DNA of 64,000 nt from positions 1 to 64,000 of the forward strand of contig JARSSO010000030.1 of NCBI GenBank assembly GCA_029624765.1, written 5' to 3'. Each line of letters opens with the position of its first letter. The stretch's first letter is position 1. The position numbers and the translations under genes were made by a program. This DNA is from Candidatus Contendibacter sp. (GTDB lineage: Bacteria > Pseudomonadota > Gammaproteobacteria > Competibacterales > Competibacteraceae). This document shows, one piece after another, positions 1-10,262 of this stretch. The notes below the pieces were generated by a model. It worked only from the letters and a program-made list of their open reading frames with translations. It made no database searches and had not been told where the DNA came from.

Positions 1-20
1 ATTACAACCTATTGTTTTTA

Positions 21-815
21 TTATATTTGATTGCCCCGGCAAAAACCAGAGAGCCCACTGTATTTACCTTGGTATCCTTTTGAGAAGATATCCACCATCA
101 CCCGCAGCTCGTCCAGATTCAAGCAGTCCGATGGCGGCAACGCTTCCCAGGGGATCAATGCCTCGAAGCTATAGCCTTTGGCTGAGCGGGCGGCGAAGCG
201 AATTTCGGGCAAACCTTTAGGCGAGAGATATTGATAAATCTCATGCTCCTCCTTGCGCATTCTCTCCAAAGCAGGTTGGGCATAGGTCTCGACGGCGACT
301 CCCGGTGCCAGTTGCCACTGCCGCACGAATAAACGCGGCAAGAGTCGGCGATGCGCTTCCTGGCTGGCGAACCAAATCTTGCAACCTTCTTCATCATATC
401 CATTTGCGCAATCCGCAGGGCCATGTAGTTCTTCTATGCCATACAGGGATGAATACGTGCCGATGGGCGGCAGCACCACCCTGTCGGCAATCGCGATCCA
501 GATTTCTACGTGGTCGCCGTTCGGCATGTCCTCGGGACTCTTCGCGAATTTGGGTGGCGCCCCATCGACATTGCCCGCAATAACCAGTCCCTTGCTGGCT
601 TGGGCCAGCCAAATCCTGCCTGGACGGGCGCCAATGCCTTTTGGAATCAAGGATAGAGTGGGGGGCTTTTTTATCCATTCCTGGATCGAGCCATCCAGCA
701 CGAAGCTAGTAGGGATCGGGCTAACGGCATGAGCCAGCACGGGTGTAACCGGGCCGAGCAGAGCGCCGAGAAGGATGAAGAGTGACATCCACCGATTTAA
801 GCGTGATTTTTTCAT
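21..815 (-). CDS. Secreted protein with CBM9-like/DOMON-type domain
   Basis: The 264-residue protein begins with a Sec signal peptide (basic MKKSRLNR, a hydrophobic core, likely cleavage after VLAHA). The rest reads as one carbohydrate-binding-module-9-like beta sandwich: an early LDGSIQEW segment, a central GDHVEIWI strand and a late FEALIPWEALPP segment are typical of that fold. The ligand is unknown. No catalytic motif is visible, so a binding role in the periplasm or outside the cell is inferred. The gene ends the minus-strand run that starts with the alpha-2-macroglobulin gene and lies only 14 bases after the kinase gene, so co-transcription is likely. The family call rests on motif pattern only. 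Confidence 0.6.
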   Translation of the reverse strand: MKKSRLNRWMSLFILLGALLGPVTPVLAHAVSPIPTSFVLDGSIQEWIKKPPTLSLIPKGIGARPGRIWLAQASKGLVIAGNVDGAPPKFAKSPEDMPNGDHVEIWIAIADRVVLPPIGTYSSLYGIEELHGPADCANGYDEEGCKIWFASQEAHRRLLPRLFVRQWQLAPGVAVETYAQPALERMRKEEHEIYQYLSPKGLPEIRFAARSAKGYSFEALIPWEALPPSDCLNLDELRVMVDIFSKGYQGKYSGLSGFCRGNQI

Positions 816-829
816 GGAGCGGATGAAAA

Positions 830-2518
830 TTATCGATAGTGGGATTCAAGGTCTCTAATGCGCTTCATGTATTCGGCTATCAGACAGGCCTCGGATTGAC
901 AACCACCACGAATTTTTTGAAGCCAGGCATTCTGCGATGCAACGAGCGTGGCCCGTTGTTTGGTTGGAGTTCTGGCGATGACCTCGCGATAGGCATTGGC
1001 AAGTTGAAGGTCGAGAATCGAGAGCTTGGAAGAATCGCAAACTATCTTGTCAGCTTCGATTTTTGCTTTTCGACAATCGAAACTTGGGCCGATTCCTGGG
1101 GGGGCGGCAGCCATGAGTGGTGATGATTGGGTATCTTCCGGGGTTGGGGTACTGGCGGCGACATCGCGAGGCGGTAATTCGACCGGTGGAAACGATGATA
1201 GCGACAAGGTCTTGGATTCTCCGTGGTACCACCAGGCCAACCCAATGAAGCCACCGACGAGCAGGCTCCCAGCCAGACCCGCGATGAGAAGCTGCTGATG
1301 GAATCGTTTTGTCAAGAAATTCCAGTGTGTGGGTGTTTTGGGGAGAACTTGCTCGTATTGCCGGGGGGTATCCCAAACTGCGGCGGGCAAGGTAGTTTTT
1401 CCTGCGTTTTGCCCCAATTTTTCCGCCAGCCAGTACCGATCCTTCGGAACTTCAGATCGTGCCGCCGCCGATTCCGCGCCTACTGGGGGCGCTGTCGGCG
1501 TTACTGATGGCGTCGCCGCCAGTGCCCGGTCACCGACCCCAGCTTTCTCCATCGCCTTTTCCAAAGCAGCCTGAAATTCGGCGACTGTTTGGAAACGCCG
1601 CTCGGCCCGCACCGCCAATGCCTGGAGCAGGACGCTCTCCACGGCGGGCGACAGGACCGCGTCCAAGGCGGAGGGCGGCAAGAGCGTGTCCTGGTAGAAC
1701 CGATCCGGCGCCGGGGGCGGGCGCTGGCCAGTCAGCGCGCAGTAGAACGTCGCGCCCAAGGCGTAGATATCGGTCCACGGTCCCTGCTGGCCCCGCGAGC
1801 GGTATTGTTCCTCCGGCGCGTAGCCGGGCTTGACGATCACCGACAAGCTGCGGCTATGCTCGCCCAGCGCCGCGCGCGCCGCGCCAAAGTCAATCAACTT
1901 CGCCGGCTTTCCGGTGGGCAGGAACAGGTTGTCCGGGCTGATGTCGCGGTGCAGCAGGCCGACAGCGTGGACTTCCCGCAGGGCATCCATCACTGGCGAG
2001 AGAATTTGCAAAGCTTGATCGAGCGGAATCCGTCCTCCTTGGCGGGCCAGATGCTCCTGGAAGGTTATCCCCTCCAGATAGTTCATCACCAAATAACCGG
2101 TGTGGTGGGCGGTGAAGAAATCCCGCGCCGCCACGATGCCGGAATGGTCGGCAAACCGCGCCAGCCGCCGCGCCTCGTCCAGGAACCTTTCCAACCCGTA
2201 GGCGAACTCGCCCGCCTGTTCGCCCTGATACACCCGCACCGAGATTCCATTACCATTCCGGGCCGCCAGGTAGTGCGGCAGGAATTCCTTGATCGCCACC
2301 CGCAGCGCCAGCGTCTCGTCCCAGCCCAGATAAGTGATGCCGAAGCCGCCTTCACCCAACACGCGCCCGACCACATAGCGCGCTTGCAACAGGGTCCGTG
2401 GCGGCAGATGAGCGGGGGAAATCGGTTGATCCGATTCCACGAATCCGCAACGCGGACATACCTCCACCGTTCCTTTGTCCGTCATGCAGCCCATGCACAG
2501 CGTTTGTAGCGTCGTCAT
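830..2518 (-). CDS. Transmembrane Ser/Thr protein kinase with zinc ribbon and C-terminal LprI-like (DUF1311) domain
   Basis: The 562-residue protein opens with a zinc ribbon (Cys8, Cys11, Cys21, Cys24). A Hanks-type kinase domain spans roughly residues 47-320: glycine-rich loop GEGGFG, catalytic Lys77, alpha-C Glu near 115, HRD at 190-192, DFG at 210-212, and PGYAPEEQY in place of APE. All key residues are present, so it should be active. A Pro/Thr/Ala-rich linker leads to one membrane helix near residue 420. The last 80 residues, with paired cysteines (FDCRKA, IVCDSS, GGCQSEACL), match the lysozyme-inhibitor LprI-type DUF1311 fold. By topology the kinase is cytoplasmic and the DUF1311 domain periplasmic. 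It lies 94 bases after the alpha-2-macroglobulin gene. That the DUF1311 domain acts as a sensor is inference. Confidence 0.85.
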   Translation of the reverse strand: MTTLQTLCMGCMTDKGTVEVCPRCGFVESDQPISPAHLPPRTLLQARYVVGRVLGEGGFGITYLGWDETLALRVAIKEFLPHYLAARNGNGISVRVYQGEQAGEFAYGLERFLDEARRLARFADHSGIVAARDFFTAHHTGYLVMNYLEGITFQEHLARQGGRIPLDQALQILSPVMDALREVHAVGLLHRDISPDNLFLPTGKPAKLIDFGAARAALGEHSRSLSVIVKPGYAPEEQYRSRGQQGPWTDIYALGATFYCALTGQRPPPAPDRFYQDTLLPPSALDAVLSPAVESVLLQALAVRAERRFQTVAEFQAALEKAMEKAGVGDRALAATPSVTPTAPPVGAESAAARSEVPKDRYWLAEKLGQNAGKTTLPAAVWDTPRQYEQVLPKTPTHWNFLTKRFHQQLLIAGLAGSLLVGGFIGLAWWYHGESKTLSLSSFPPVELPPRDVAASTPTPEDTQSSPLMAAAPPGIGPSFDCRKAKIEADKIVCDSSKLSILDLQLANAYREVIARTPTKQRATLVASQNAWLQKIRGGCQSEACLIAEYMKRIRDLESHYR

Positions 2519-2612
2519 CGCTCACCCTCCACGCAAGCTCTGTTTGCCATCTTCCATGCCTTCACTCCATTGTCCTGAAAAACCGACCATACTGATTACG
2601 CCACCAAATTGT

Positions 2613-5600
2613 TCATTCCCGCACGTCCACCGCCGCGTTCGGCCACTCGCCGAACATCTCGGGCAGGTACAGGGCCTCGATGCGGGTGGGCGGCAATTCA
2701 AAATGACCGGCGTTGTTGAAACGCACGGTGTATTCCACCGTCCAGCGGCCTTTGGGCGCCAATTCGTAATAAGCGCGGAACCTGTCGAAGCGCCGTTCCT
2801 CGAAAGCAAGCCACGCCTGGCCCGTGCTTTGTTCGCCGCTGGTCAAAATCCGTGAATCGCCCCCGAAACCCATGCCCAGAATCGACGCTCCGGTGGGAAC
2901 CGGATCGTCGACCACCACCCAAGCCATGTCGGCCTGGGCGTCGATGTCCAGCCGAACCCGCGCCACGTCGCCGCGACTCCACACGCGCGGCTGGCGCTGT
3001 TCCACCGGGATTACCGTGCGTTGGATGGCGTAGCCGGCGAACAGCGGTTCCTTAAGCGGGATAGCGGCGCGGCTTTGAATCAGCGCCCAGGGTCGGCCCG
3101 TGCCCTGGTGGTTCACGGTCAGTGGCTGCCGGCTCGCGGGCCAGGCGAAATCCAGCGCGGCGGGCGGTGTTTCGGCCCGCCATGAATGCGCCCGAACTTG
3201 ATCGCCCAGCCGTGCTTCGGTGCGGCCGGCGACGGGTTGCGCCTCGAACGCCGCGCTGAAACGTTCCAGCGTCAGCCGCCCCCAAGCGTTGGCGGTGGTC
3301 GTATCCCAATGTCCCCGCCGCTGCCGGCCCACCGCGCCCCGTACCAGGCGCGGCATCTCTTCCCGCCATTCCGGCTCGTCCAGCAGGGTGAGGATGGTCC
3401 GCACCGCGTTGAGATCGGCGGACACCATCAGCCACCACAGGCCGTCGTCGCGCTCGGTCGAGAAGATCAAAGCTTCGCCCCGCACGTTCAAGCGGGCGCG
3501 GAGCATCCGTTGCGCTTGCCGCAGCTTTGCCTCCCGGTCGGGAACGCTCGGCATGCGCTTGAGGATGCCGATCCAGTCCAGCAAGGCCGAGGTCGGCCAG
3601 AATTCGGGTGCGAAGTTGATGCTGGCCAACAGGTCGGGGGTAGCTTGATCGTAGCGGGACAGGGCCTCGACGGCCGCCAACCGGCGCGGGGTTTGATCCG
3701 CCGCGCGTAAGCCGAACGAGGGCGGTTGTTCGCCCTTGACCGTTTTTCGCAATCCTTCGGTCAAGGTGGACAGCGACCCTTCGGGCAATGGCCAGCCGGC
3801 CTCGTGAGCGATGGCTAGAATATAGGCGGTCAGGGCTTCGCTACCGCGCGGGTTGCCGCCGGGAAAGTATTTGAGCAAGCCGCTGTCATTGTCGGTGTAA
3901 TCGGCGAGGCGCTTCATGATGGCATCCCAGCGCGCCCGGTCACGCAGCGCGACGGCGACCGACACCTGTTGCTCCAGGCAACTGTAGGGATACTGCTTCA
4001 TGTACTCGGTGACGCCGCTCAGGCCATCGCCCAGCTTGGCCCGCAGGGTAACGCTCACACCGCCCCGTCCTGGCAAGGCATCCGCCGGTCGCTCCACGTC
4101 GAGCGTGAACGGCCGGTCGAGTTGGGCGAGCGTAGCCTGATAGGTGCGCACTGGCAGCACCGGTGTTACTTTTTGCTGAACCCACAGGCGATCCAGTGCT
4201 TTTCCCCGCACCTCCCGCGCCGCGACCTCCCAAGACAGCGTTTCCACATCCAGAGGAACGGTGATGCGCCACGCGATTTCGCGCGCTTCCCCCGGTACCA
4301 GCGTCAGATTCCGTTCGGGGAATGCGGGCAATGCCGGGTTGCCTGGCTCCGCCGCCACCCGTGCTGAAGCGGCGAGCGTCAGCGGCTGCGCCGAGGCGTT
4401 GCGGGCGGTGAACACGGCGTCGAATTGATCGCCTTCGCGCACCACCGGAGGCAATCCCGCGTACAGCGTCAAATCCTGGGAGGTACGAACAGTCGCCTGA
4501 CCGGTGCCGAAATGGCCGGTCCCGGCGGTGGCGACCGCCACGATGCGGAAGGAACTCAGGGAATCGTTCAGTGGGACGGTGACTTGCCCCTCGCCCCGCG
4601 TATCGAGCTTCACCCGGCCCCGCCACAGCAGCAGGTTATCGAACCGCTCGCGGATGCTCCCCGAACTTTCGCCGCCACTGCGGCCGTCGCTGCCGCCGTA
4701 CATGGATTTTTTGAACATCCGGTTCAGCTTTTCTTCCAGCTTCCGGTACACCTGATCGGGGTAGAGGTCAGTGACGCTCGCGACGGGGCCGTAATGGCGC
4801 TGGCCCACGATTCGACCGAGCGTTGTGGCTGTGCTTACCCCATGAGAGCGATTGGTTGTCATCGCTTCCAGCAGATTCCAGGAGTTGTTCGGCAATAGCT
4901 CCAGCAGCGCCTCGTCCACCGCCACCAGCGCCACTTCGGCATCGCTCGGTGGCTGACCGTCGGCCCGCGAGATCTTGATCTTGACCGGGACTCGCTCGCG
5001 CACCGCGTAAACCTGGCGTTCGGGGATGACCTGCACGTTCAAGCGGTAGGGAGTCGGATGCACCTGAAGCGGCACGCTGCCGAAAGCGAAAGCCGGCTTG
5101 CCCGGATCGCCGAATTCGGTTGGCGGATTGGCGTCACGCTGGCGGCCGCGCACCGCCAGCACCGAAACGAAGACATTGGGGGCGTGCTGGTCGCGGATCG
5201 GTAGCGTCAGCGTGGGCGTCGGTCCGGCCAGCCGCGTTACCCAATGCTCCATCACCCCTTCGCGCTCGACGGTCACCAAAGCGGTGGCTTCGGCAAACGG
5301 CAGCCGCATTTGCAGGCGCGCGGTTTCGCCCGGCTCGTAATTTTCTTGGTCCGGCTCAATTTCCAGTGGGGCGGCGGTGTATTCGATCTCATCTCTTTTG
5401 ATCATTCTGAACACTCGCCGCACTTTCTCCATAACCTCCCGTGCAAACGGGGTGGCGGCGCTTCGCTCCAGTTTTTCCAGATCCAAGTTACCCAAAAACT
5501 GATCCAGCGTCCTCGGCGTAAAGGGAATGTGGGCGCTGGCAATTGCCGCGTTGTTTCGCTGGTCGCGCGTGCGGGCGCGCAGGATGAACGCGCTGTTCCA

Positions 5601-8423
5601 ACCAGCGGGGACGCCGGCGCTGTCGAGTCGGCGGCTTTCGCACCGCAACAAGCCTTGGTTATCGGTTTGGCTCGCGCAGATTTCGCCCAGCCGCTCGATT
5701 CGGTTTTCATGGTGATCGTGATACAGCCCGTGACTCAGGTACTGGTGGCCCCAGACATGTTTTCGCTGAAACAACTCCACCGTGACCGGCTGATCGGCGA
5801 CCGGCTGGCCCGCCAAATCCAGCGCCACCACCGTAAAGCGCAGGGGATCGCCGCGGTTCCACGGCTCGATCTTCAAACCCAATCGGATGTCGGCGGGCCA
5901 CAGCGGGAAGGTTTTGGCCGCCGAAAGCCGCTCTCCGTTGGGGTCTTGATAGTCGAGTTCCACCGCCAGATCATGCGGCTCGCGGACCTTGGGCAGCTTG
6001 GGCAGGGGCACCCGCGCCTCACCTTGCCCGTTCAAGGCGGCCCGAAGGGTCGGCAGCGCGTCATTGATGCGATCCGGCTGGCAAAGGCTGGGAACCAAAT
6101 CTTTTTCGGGGTCCGCGCCGTCAAACAGGAATCGCTCATAACCTTTTGGCCTATCAATGTCGTATCGTTCTCGCACGGCGGCACGCAGGTCAATGGGCCA
6201 ATGGGTCGCCGGGCCACCAGCGAAATAGCGGATCGCAACCGCGATCTCGGCTTGATCGGCGCTCGTGATCGGTTTTGCGAGCGGATCGATTCGCGCCGTC
6301 ATGGTCGGTGCGCGGAATTCCGCCACCTCGAATTCACCGCTCTCCGAATACAGGGTATCCAACTCCATGTAATAGCGCCCCAGTTTGGCGTCTTTGGGGA
6401 TGGTCCAAGCGGTTTCGGCGATGCCGTGCCGATCCCAGCGCAGCGGCAGCTCGTAGGACTGGTCGCTGTCGCCGTGAGTGATTTTCAGCGTCTTGGGTTG
6501 ACCCTCTTGGGAAATGGCGAAACCGGCCAGCGTCTGGCGGCGCAAAACGTGCTTCATCGACACGGTTTCGCCCGCCCGGAACAGGGTGCGGTCGAGGATG
6601 GTGTGCGCAAGCGGATCGGGAGTGGATGGGGCATGGCGCGGGCTGGAAACCAAAACGAAGGCCGAATCGTTGTCGGTGTGGGCGCTGACGAACAGCCCCG
6701 ACAGCGCGCACGCGGCATCGCCGGAGCGGGGCGGAAGAGGGTCGGTGATGCGGGTGACGCCGTCCTCGCCGGTGCGGCTCTGCCCCAGCGGTTTGCCATC
6801 GCAGGCATCGCGGACGATCACCGTCGCACCCGCGACCGGTTGGGCGTTGTCCAGGGCGGTTACCCATACCAGAAACGGGCCTTCGTCGCCATTTTTGAAC
6901 TGCACGCCGAGGTTGGTGACCAGCGCGGCGGTGGTGAGATAGCGAAATCGCGAGTCGCTCTGCCCGGTTCCGAAACCGGGATTTTCCAGTTCCACGACAT
7001 AAAAGCCCGGTTCGACCAGCGGTATGCCAGCCACTTCCAGCCGGCTCCGCCCCGAGTTTGCCAGGGTGAACGGGTGGGTGGGGGTATCCTGGTCGAACCA
7101 AGATTCTTCGGCGACCGGTTTCGTCGGGCTGAGTCGGCGCAACCACTGGAGAATCCGCTGGTCGCGCTGGTCGGGGTCGGGCCGCTGGCCGGTCGCCGGA
7201 TCGGGGGACGCGCCGATGGCCAGCCAGCGGCCACGAATTTCGCGCTCGACATCGCGCAGCACGACCGGTAGCACGCCGCCGGCGAGGGATTCCACGATGT
7301 CCCCCCCGGCGAATCGTACCAATGGCGAACGCGCCGGCTGGCCGGTAGTGATCGTCAGCGGCAATTCCCGAACGTTCGCCAGCGGCCGCCCGGATTGGTC
7401 GGTCAAATCGGGGGGCAATTCGACGGTCAGCGTGGTTTTTTCCGGGAACGGTCCGTTGAACCAAACCTCCTCGACGAAAGGCGTTTGCTCGGGGTCGATG
7501 GTGGCTGGTGCGTATACCCGGTCTGGTCCGCGCAGGCGCAGCGCCGCTATCCGTTCGGCCGCGACTCGGGTGCTGAACCGCACTTTGATGGAGCCTGGGT
7601 CGCAGCTATTCGCGCTGCCATCCGGGCATTCGACGCGCACGGTGAATGCTGGACGCACCAGGAACTCCAAAAGCTGATCTTTGTCGGTGACGATGCCGCT
7701 GGCCGCCCGAATCTCCGCGCCCCACGACAGTTTGACTTTGGTCTCGGGCGGCAACGTACCGTCGCATTGGACGACCACCGTCTCGGGCGAATCCTTTTTT
7801 TCGAGAAACGCCAACACCTTCGCTCGCTCCTGGCCGGTCAGGAGCTTGATCCGCAAGGGTTCCGGCTGGCCCGCGACGACGCAGCGGACGCGATCCCGGA
7901 TGGTGTCGGGATCGGCCTCCGCATCCAGCGTCAGCACGAAGATTTGCTGCGCGTCGATGGGCTGGTAGGTATCGGGAAACGATTGGATGATGCGGGGACC
8001 GCCGGTATTGAAGACGAACGCGGCGGTGGCGCTCAGGGAGTTGCCGGCCAGGGTCTTGAGGTCGGGTTTCAGGACAAAGCGACATTCGACGCCGCCGGGC
8101 AAATCGCGGTCGAAGTCGTATACCCAATTCTGAGGATCCGCCCAATGCGCCCGCCCCAGCGCCGGGCAGGTGATGGTGAATGGCTCCGGCCCGCGCGGGT
8201 CGCCGAAAGTCACCATCGGTTCCGAAAAGCGGGCCGTGACCTGACGTGTGTTCTTGGCGGTTCCCTGTGGCGAGAAGAGCTCCACGCGGGCCGAGGTTGG
8301 TTGCGGAAGGGACGGTTGCGGAGTCTGTGCGCGGGCCGAGGTTGCCATCAAAAGAAACAAACCAGCGAGCAACGGTGTCATCCACCACCTAGGGTTTCGA
8401 ACCAGTAACGATAAGGTATCCAT
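2613..8423 (-). CDS. Bacterial alpha-2-macroglobulin family protein
   Basis: This 1936-residue periplasmic protein belongs to the YfhM-type alpha-2-macroglobulins, thought to trap proteases covalently and protect the envelope. The N-terminus is a signal peptide likely cut after ATSARA, with no lipobox, unlike the lipoprotein in E. coli. A series of macroglobulin beta domains follows. The thioester motif CLEQ is intact (Cys1482, Gln1485), preceded by MKQYPYS. A Ser/Gly-rich stretch near residues 1240-1255 (GGSDGRSGGESSGS) is a plausible bait region, placed before the LLLWRGRVKLD strand that usually follows it. The length matches the large bacterial form. The usual penicillin-binding-protein-1C neighbour is absent here; the downstream genes are the kinase and the CBM9-like protein. 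Confidence 0.93.
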   Translation of the reverse strand: MDTLSLLVRNPRWWMTPLLAGLFLLMATSARAQTPQPSLPQPTSARVELFSPQGTAKNTRQVTARFSEPMVTFGDPRGPEPFTITCPALGRAHWADPQNWVYDFDRDLPGGVECRFVLKPDLKTLAGNSLSATAAFVFNTGGPRIIQSFPDTYQPIDAQQIFVLTLDAEADPDTIRDRVRCVVAGQPEPLRIKLLTGQERAKVLAFLEKKDSPETVVVQCDGTLPPETKVKLSWGAEIRAASGIVTDKDQLLEFLVRPAFTVRVECPDGSANSCDPGSIKVRFSTRVAAERIAALRLRGPDRVYAPATIDPEQTPFVEEVWFNGPFPEKTTLTVELPPDLTDQSGRPLANVRELPLTITTGQPARSPLVRFAGGDIVESLAGGVLPVVLRDVEREIRGRWLAIGASPDPATGQRPDPDQRDQRILQWLRRLSPTKPVAEESWFDQDTPTHPFTLANSGRSRLEVAGIPLVEPGFYVVELENPGFGTGQSDSRFRYLTTAALVTNLGVQFKNGDEGPFLVWVTALDNAQPVAGATVIVRDACDGKPLGQSRTGEDGVTRITDPLPPRSGDAACALSGLFVSAHTDNDSAFVLVSSPRHAPSTPDPLAHTILDRTLFRAGETVSMKHVLRRQTLAGFAISQEGQPKTLKITHGDSDQSYELPLRWDRHGIAETAWTIPKDAKLGRYYMELDTLYSESGEFEVAEFRAPTMTARIDPLAKPITSADQAEIAVAIRYFAGGPATHWPIDLRAAVRERYDIDRPKGYERFLFDGADPEKDLVPSLCQPDRINDALPTLRAALNGQGEARVPLPKLPKVREPHDLAVELDYQDPNGERLSAAKTFPLWPADIRLGLKIEPWNRGDPLRFTVVALDLAGQPVADQPVTVELFQRKHVWGHQYLSHGLYHDHHENRIERLGEICASQTDNQGLLRCESRRLDSAGVPAGWNSAFILRARTRDQRNNAAIASAHIPFTPRTLDQFLGNLDLEKLERSAATPFAREVMEKVRRVFRMIKRDEIEYTAAPLEIEPDQENYEPGETARLQMRLPFAEATALVTVEREGVMEHWVTRLAGPTPTLTLPIRDQHAPNVFVSVLAVRGRQRDANPPTEFGDPGKPAFAFGSVPLQVHPTPYRLNVQVIPERQVYAVRERVPVKIKISRADGQPPSDAEVALVAVDEALLELLPNNSWNLLEAMTTNRSHGVSTATTLGRIVGQRHYGPVASVTDLYPDQVYRKLEEKLNRMFKKSMYGGSDGRSGGESSGSIRERFDNLLLWRGRVKLDTRGEGQVTVPLNDSLSSFRIVAVATAGTGHFGTGQATVRTSQDLTLYAGLPPVVREGDQFDAVFTARNASAQPLTLAASARVAAEPGNPALPAFPERNLTLVPGEAREIAWRITVPLDVETLSWEVAAREVRGKALDRLWVQQKVTPVLPVRTYQATLAQLDRPFTLDVERPADALPGRGGVSVTLRAKLGDGLSGVTEYMKQYPYSCLEQQVSVAVALRDRARWDAIMKRLADYTDNDSGLLKYFPGGNPRGSEALTAYILAIAHEAGWPLPEGSLSTLTEGLRKTVKGEQPPSFGLRAADQTPRRLAAVEALSRYDQATPDLLASINFAPEFWPTSALLDWIGILKRMPSVPDREAKLRQAQRMLRARLNVRGEALIFSTERDDGLWWLMVSADLNAVRTILTLLDEPEWREEMPRLVRGAVGRQRRGHWDTTTANAWGRLTLERFSAAFEAQPVAGRTEARLGDQVRAHSWRAETPPAALDFAWPASRQPLTVNHQGTGRPWALIQSRAAIPLKEPLFAGYAIQRTVIPVEQRQPRVWSRGDVARVRLDIDAQADMAWVVVDDPVPTGASILGMGFGGDSRILTSGEQSTGQAWLAFEERRFDRFRAYYELAPKGRWTVEYTVRFNNAGHFELPPTRIEALYLPEMFGEWPNAAVDVRE

Positions 8424-8705
8424 GCACGTCTCTCCCCGGTTTTGCGCGAAGCGGCAGAGTTTTTATTCGTTGGAACTGGAGACTATTGGGGTAACGATGT
8501 CGTGGCTAAATGGGATTGCTCGTCATGCTGGCTGAAAGTCACGGTCGCTTTCCATAGTTTAATCCGGGTCATGCGAAACAATGGTTCACGTCTCGCTCGT
8601 CCGGATGACTTGTTGGAATAATCCAGCCGGTTGCCGGCGAAATCGTTTTGCCCGGGTTCACTTGCCGCCTGAAAACTTTCCAAATCATTGTTAAAATGAA
8701 CGGCC

Positions 8706-9536
8706 ATGAAACTAAATTTCACCAAGATGCACGGACTCGGCAACGATTTCGTGGTGATCGACGGCATCAACCAGGCCGTGGCGCTGGCCCCGGCCCGGAT
8801 TCGCCGGCTGGCCGACCGCCATTTCGGCATCGGCTGCGACCAGGTGCTGTTGGTGGAAGCGCCCGATCAGCCGGAGACCGATTTTCGTTACCGGATCTTC
8901 AACGCCGATGGCGGCGAGGTGGAGCAGTGCGGCAATGGCGCCCGCTGTTTCGCCCGCTTCGTCCGCGACCATCGACTGACCGACAAGGACGATCTGCGCG
9001 TGATGACCGCCGCCGGTCCGCTGCGGTTGCGGCTCCTGCCGGAAGGACAGGTGGCGGTGGACATGGGCCAGCCCCGGTTGGAGCCCGCCGAGGCGCCCTT
9101 TTTCGCCACCGAACGCGCCGCTCGTTATCTCATCGCCGCCGACGGGGTGGATCTGGAGATCGGCGTCGTTTCGATGGGCAATCCTCATGCGGTGTTGATG
9201 GTGGACGATGTGGACCAAGCACCGGTCGCGCATCTGGGGCCCTTGCTGGAGCGGCATGGCCGATTCCCCCAGCGCGCCAACGTCGGTTTCATGCAGATCG
9301 TCGCGCCGGATCGTATCCGGCTGCGGGTATTCGAGCGCGGAACTGGCGAAACCCTGGCCTGCGGCAGCGGCGCCTGCGCGGCGGTGGTGGTGGGCCGGCT
9401 GTGGGGACTGCTGTGGCCGAACGTCCGGGTCGAGTTGCCGGGCGGCGAGTTGAGCATTCACTGGGCCGGGGAGGGGGAGTCGGTGACCCTGACCGGGCCG
9501 GCGACCACGGTGTTCGAGGGGTGGATCGCGCTATGA
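8706..9536 (+). CDS. dapF: Diaminopimelate epimerase
   Basis: DapF converts LL- to meso-diaminopimelate in lysine and peptidoglycan synthesis in the cytoplasm. The 276-residue length is standard. Both catalytic cysteines are visible: Cys75 in EQCGNGAR and Cys219 in ACGSGACA, with an N-terminal [11 protein letters not shown] motif. The 282 bases upstream, shared with the divergent alpha-2-macroglobulin gene, should hold promoters for both genes, but I could not assign convincing -35/-10 boxes. The stop overlaps the next start as ATGA, so translation is probably coupled to the DUF484 gene, a common gammaproteobacterial arrangement. Confidence 0.97.
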   Translation: MKLNFTKMHGLGNDFVVIDGINQAVALAPARIRRLADRHFGIGCDQVLLVEAPDQPETDFRYRIFNADGGEVEQCGNGARCFARFVRDHRLTDKDDLRVMTAAGPLRLRLLPEGQVAVDMGQPRLEPAEAPFFATERAARYLIAADGVDLEIGVVSMGNPHAVLMVDDVDQAPVAHLGPLLERHGRFPQRANVGFMQIVAPDRIRLRVFERGTGETLACGSGACAAVVVGRLWGLLWPNVRVELPGGELSIHWAGEGESVTLTGPATTVFEGWIAL

Positions 9537-10261
9537 GCGAAGCAGGCGAGACGTCCGATCCCGAGCCGGTGGTGGCGGATTACCTGCGCGACCATCCGGA
9601 CTTCTTCGTTCGTCATCCCGAGTTGACGGAGAACCTCCGCATTCCTCATCCCTGTCGGCCGGCGGTGTCGCTGCTGGAATATCAAAACCGCCTGTTGCGG
9701 GAGCATTGTCAGCGGTTGCGCGACAAGCTGGTGGAACTGGTCGCCATCGCCCGCGACAACGACCGGCTGGCGGAGCGGGTGCAACGGCTGGCATTGGGCT
9801 TGCTGGACGCCCGGGGCGGGCTGGACGAACTGCTGCATGGGATCAAGGCGATCCTGCGCGACGAGTTCAAGGCCGACTGCATCGCCCTGTGCCTGGCGAT
9901 GCCGCCCACCCTCGGGTTGAGCGCGGTGGAGGAGTTTCTGCGGCCGGACGTGGTCGGGTTGTTCGACGAGGTGTTTCGCGCCGGTCGGCCGCAATGTGGC
10001 CGCTTGAGCGCCGAGCAGGCCATCGCCCTGTTCGGCGATGGCGCCTGTCTGGCCGTATCGGCGGCGCTGACGCCGCTGGGTAGCGGCGAGTGGCGGGGGT
10101 TGCTGGCGGTGGGCAGCGGCGATCCCCAGCGGTTTCATCCAGGCATCGGCACCCTGTTTTTGGAGCGAATCGGCGAGTTGATCACCCAAACGCTGCAAGC
10201 CCGGTTGCTGACCGGGGGGTGGCGGCGACTGTCCGATCCTCCCTCGGCGCGTGGACGTTGA
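9533..10261 (+). CDS. DUF484 family protein (GAF-like)
   Basis: The 242-residue cytoplasmic protein starts with the DUF484 signature ([27 protein letters not shown]), then a short coiled coil and a GAF-like domain. DUF484 genes lie between dapF and the recombinase gene xerC in many gammaproteobacteria; the molecular role is not established. The start is fixed by the ATGA overlap with dapF. An in-frame extension upstream would run through dapF and is a GC-rich artefact. xerC is missing here: the gene instead ends one base from the convergent engB. Confidence 0.93.
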   Translation: MSEAGETSDPEPVVADYLRDHPDFFVRHPELTENLRIPHPCRPAVSLLEYQNRLLREHCQRLRDKLVELVAIARDNDRLAERVQRLALGLLDARGGLDELLHGIKAILRDEFKADCIALCLAMPPTLGLSAVEEFLRPDVVGLFDEVFRAGRPQCGRLSAEQAIALFGDGACLAVSAALTPLGSGEWRGLLAVGSGDPQRFHPGIGTLFLERIGELITQTLQARLLTGGWRRLSDPPSARGR

Positions 10262-10262
10262 A

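Noticed and set aside
5244..7271. A 675-codon plus-strand open frame opposite the alpha-2-macroglobulin gene
   Set aside because: It has no domain pattern, and the opposite strand encodes clear macroglobulin domains; GC-rich coding DNA often leaves antisense frames open.
8424..8705. Promoters in the divergent region between the macroglobulin and dapF
   Set aside because: A TAAAAT box near 8692 exists, but the only TTG-type box is 24 bases away; spacing is wrong, so no call is made.
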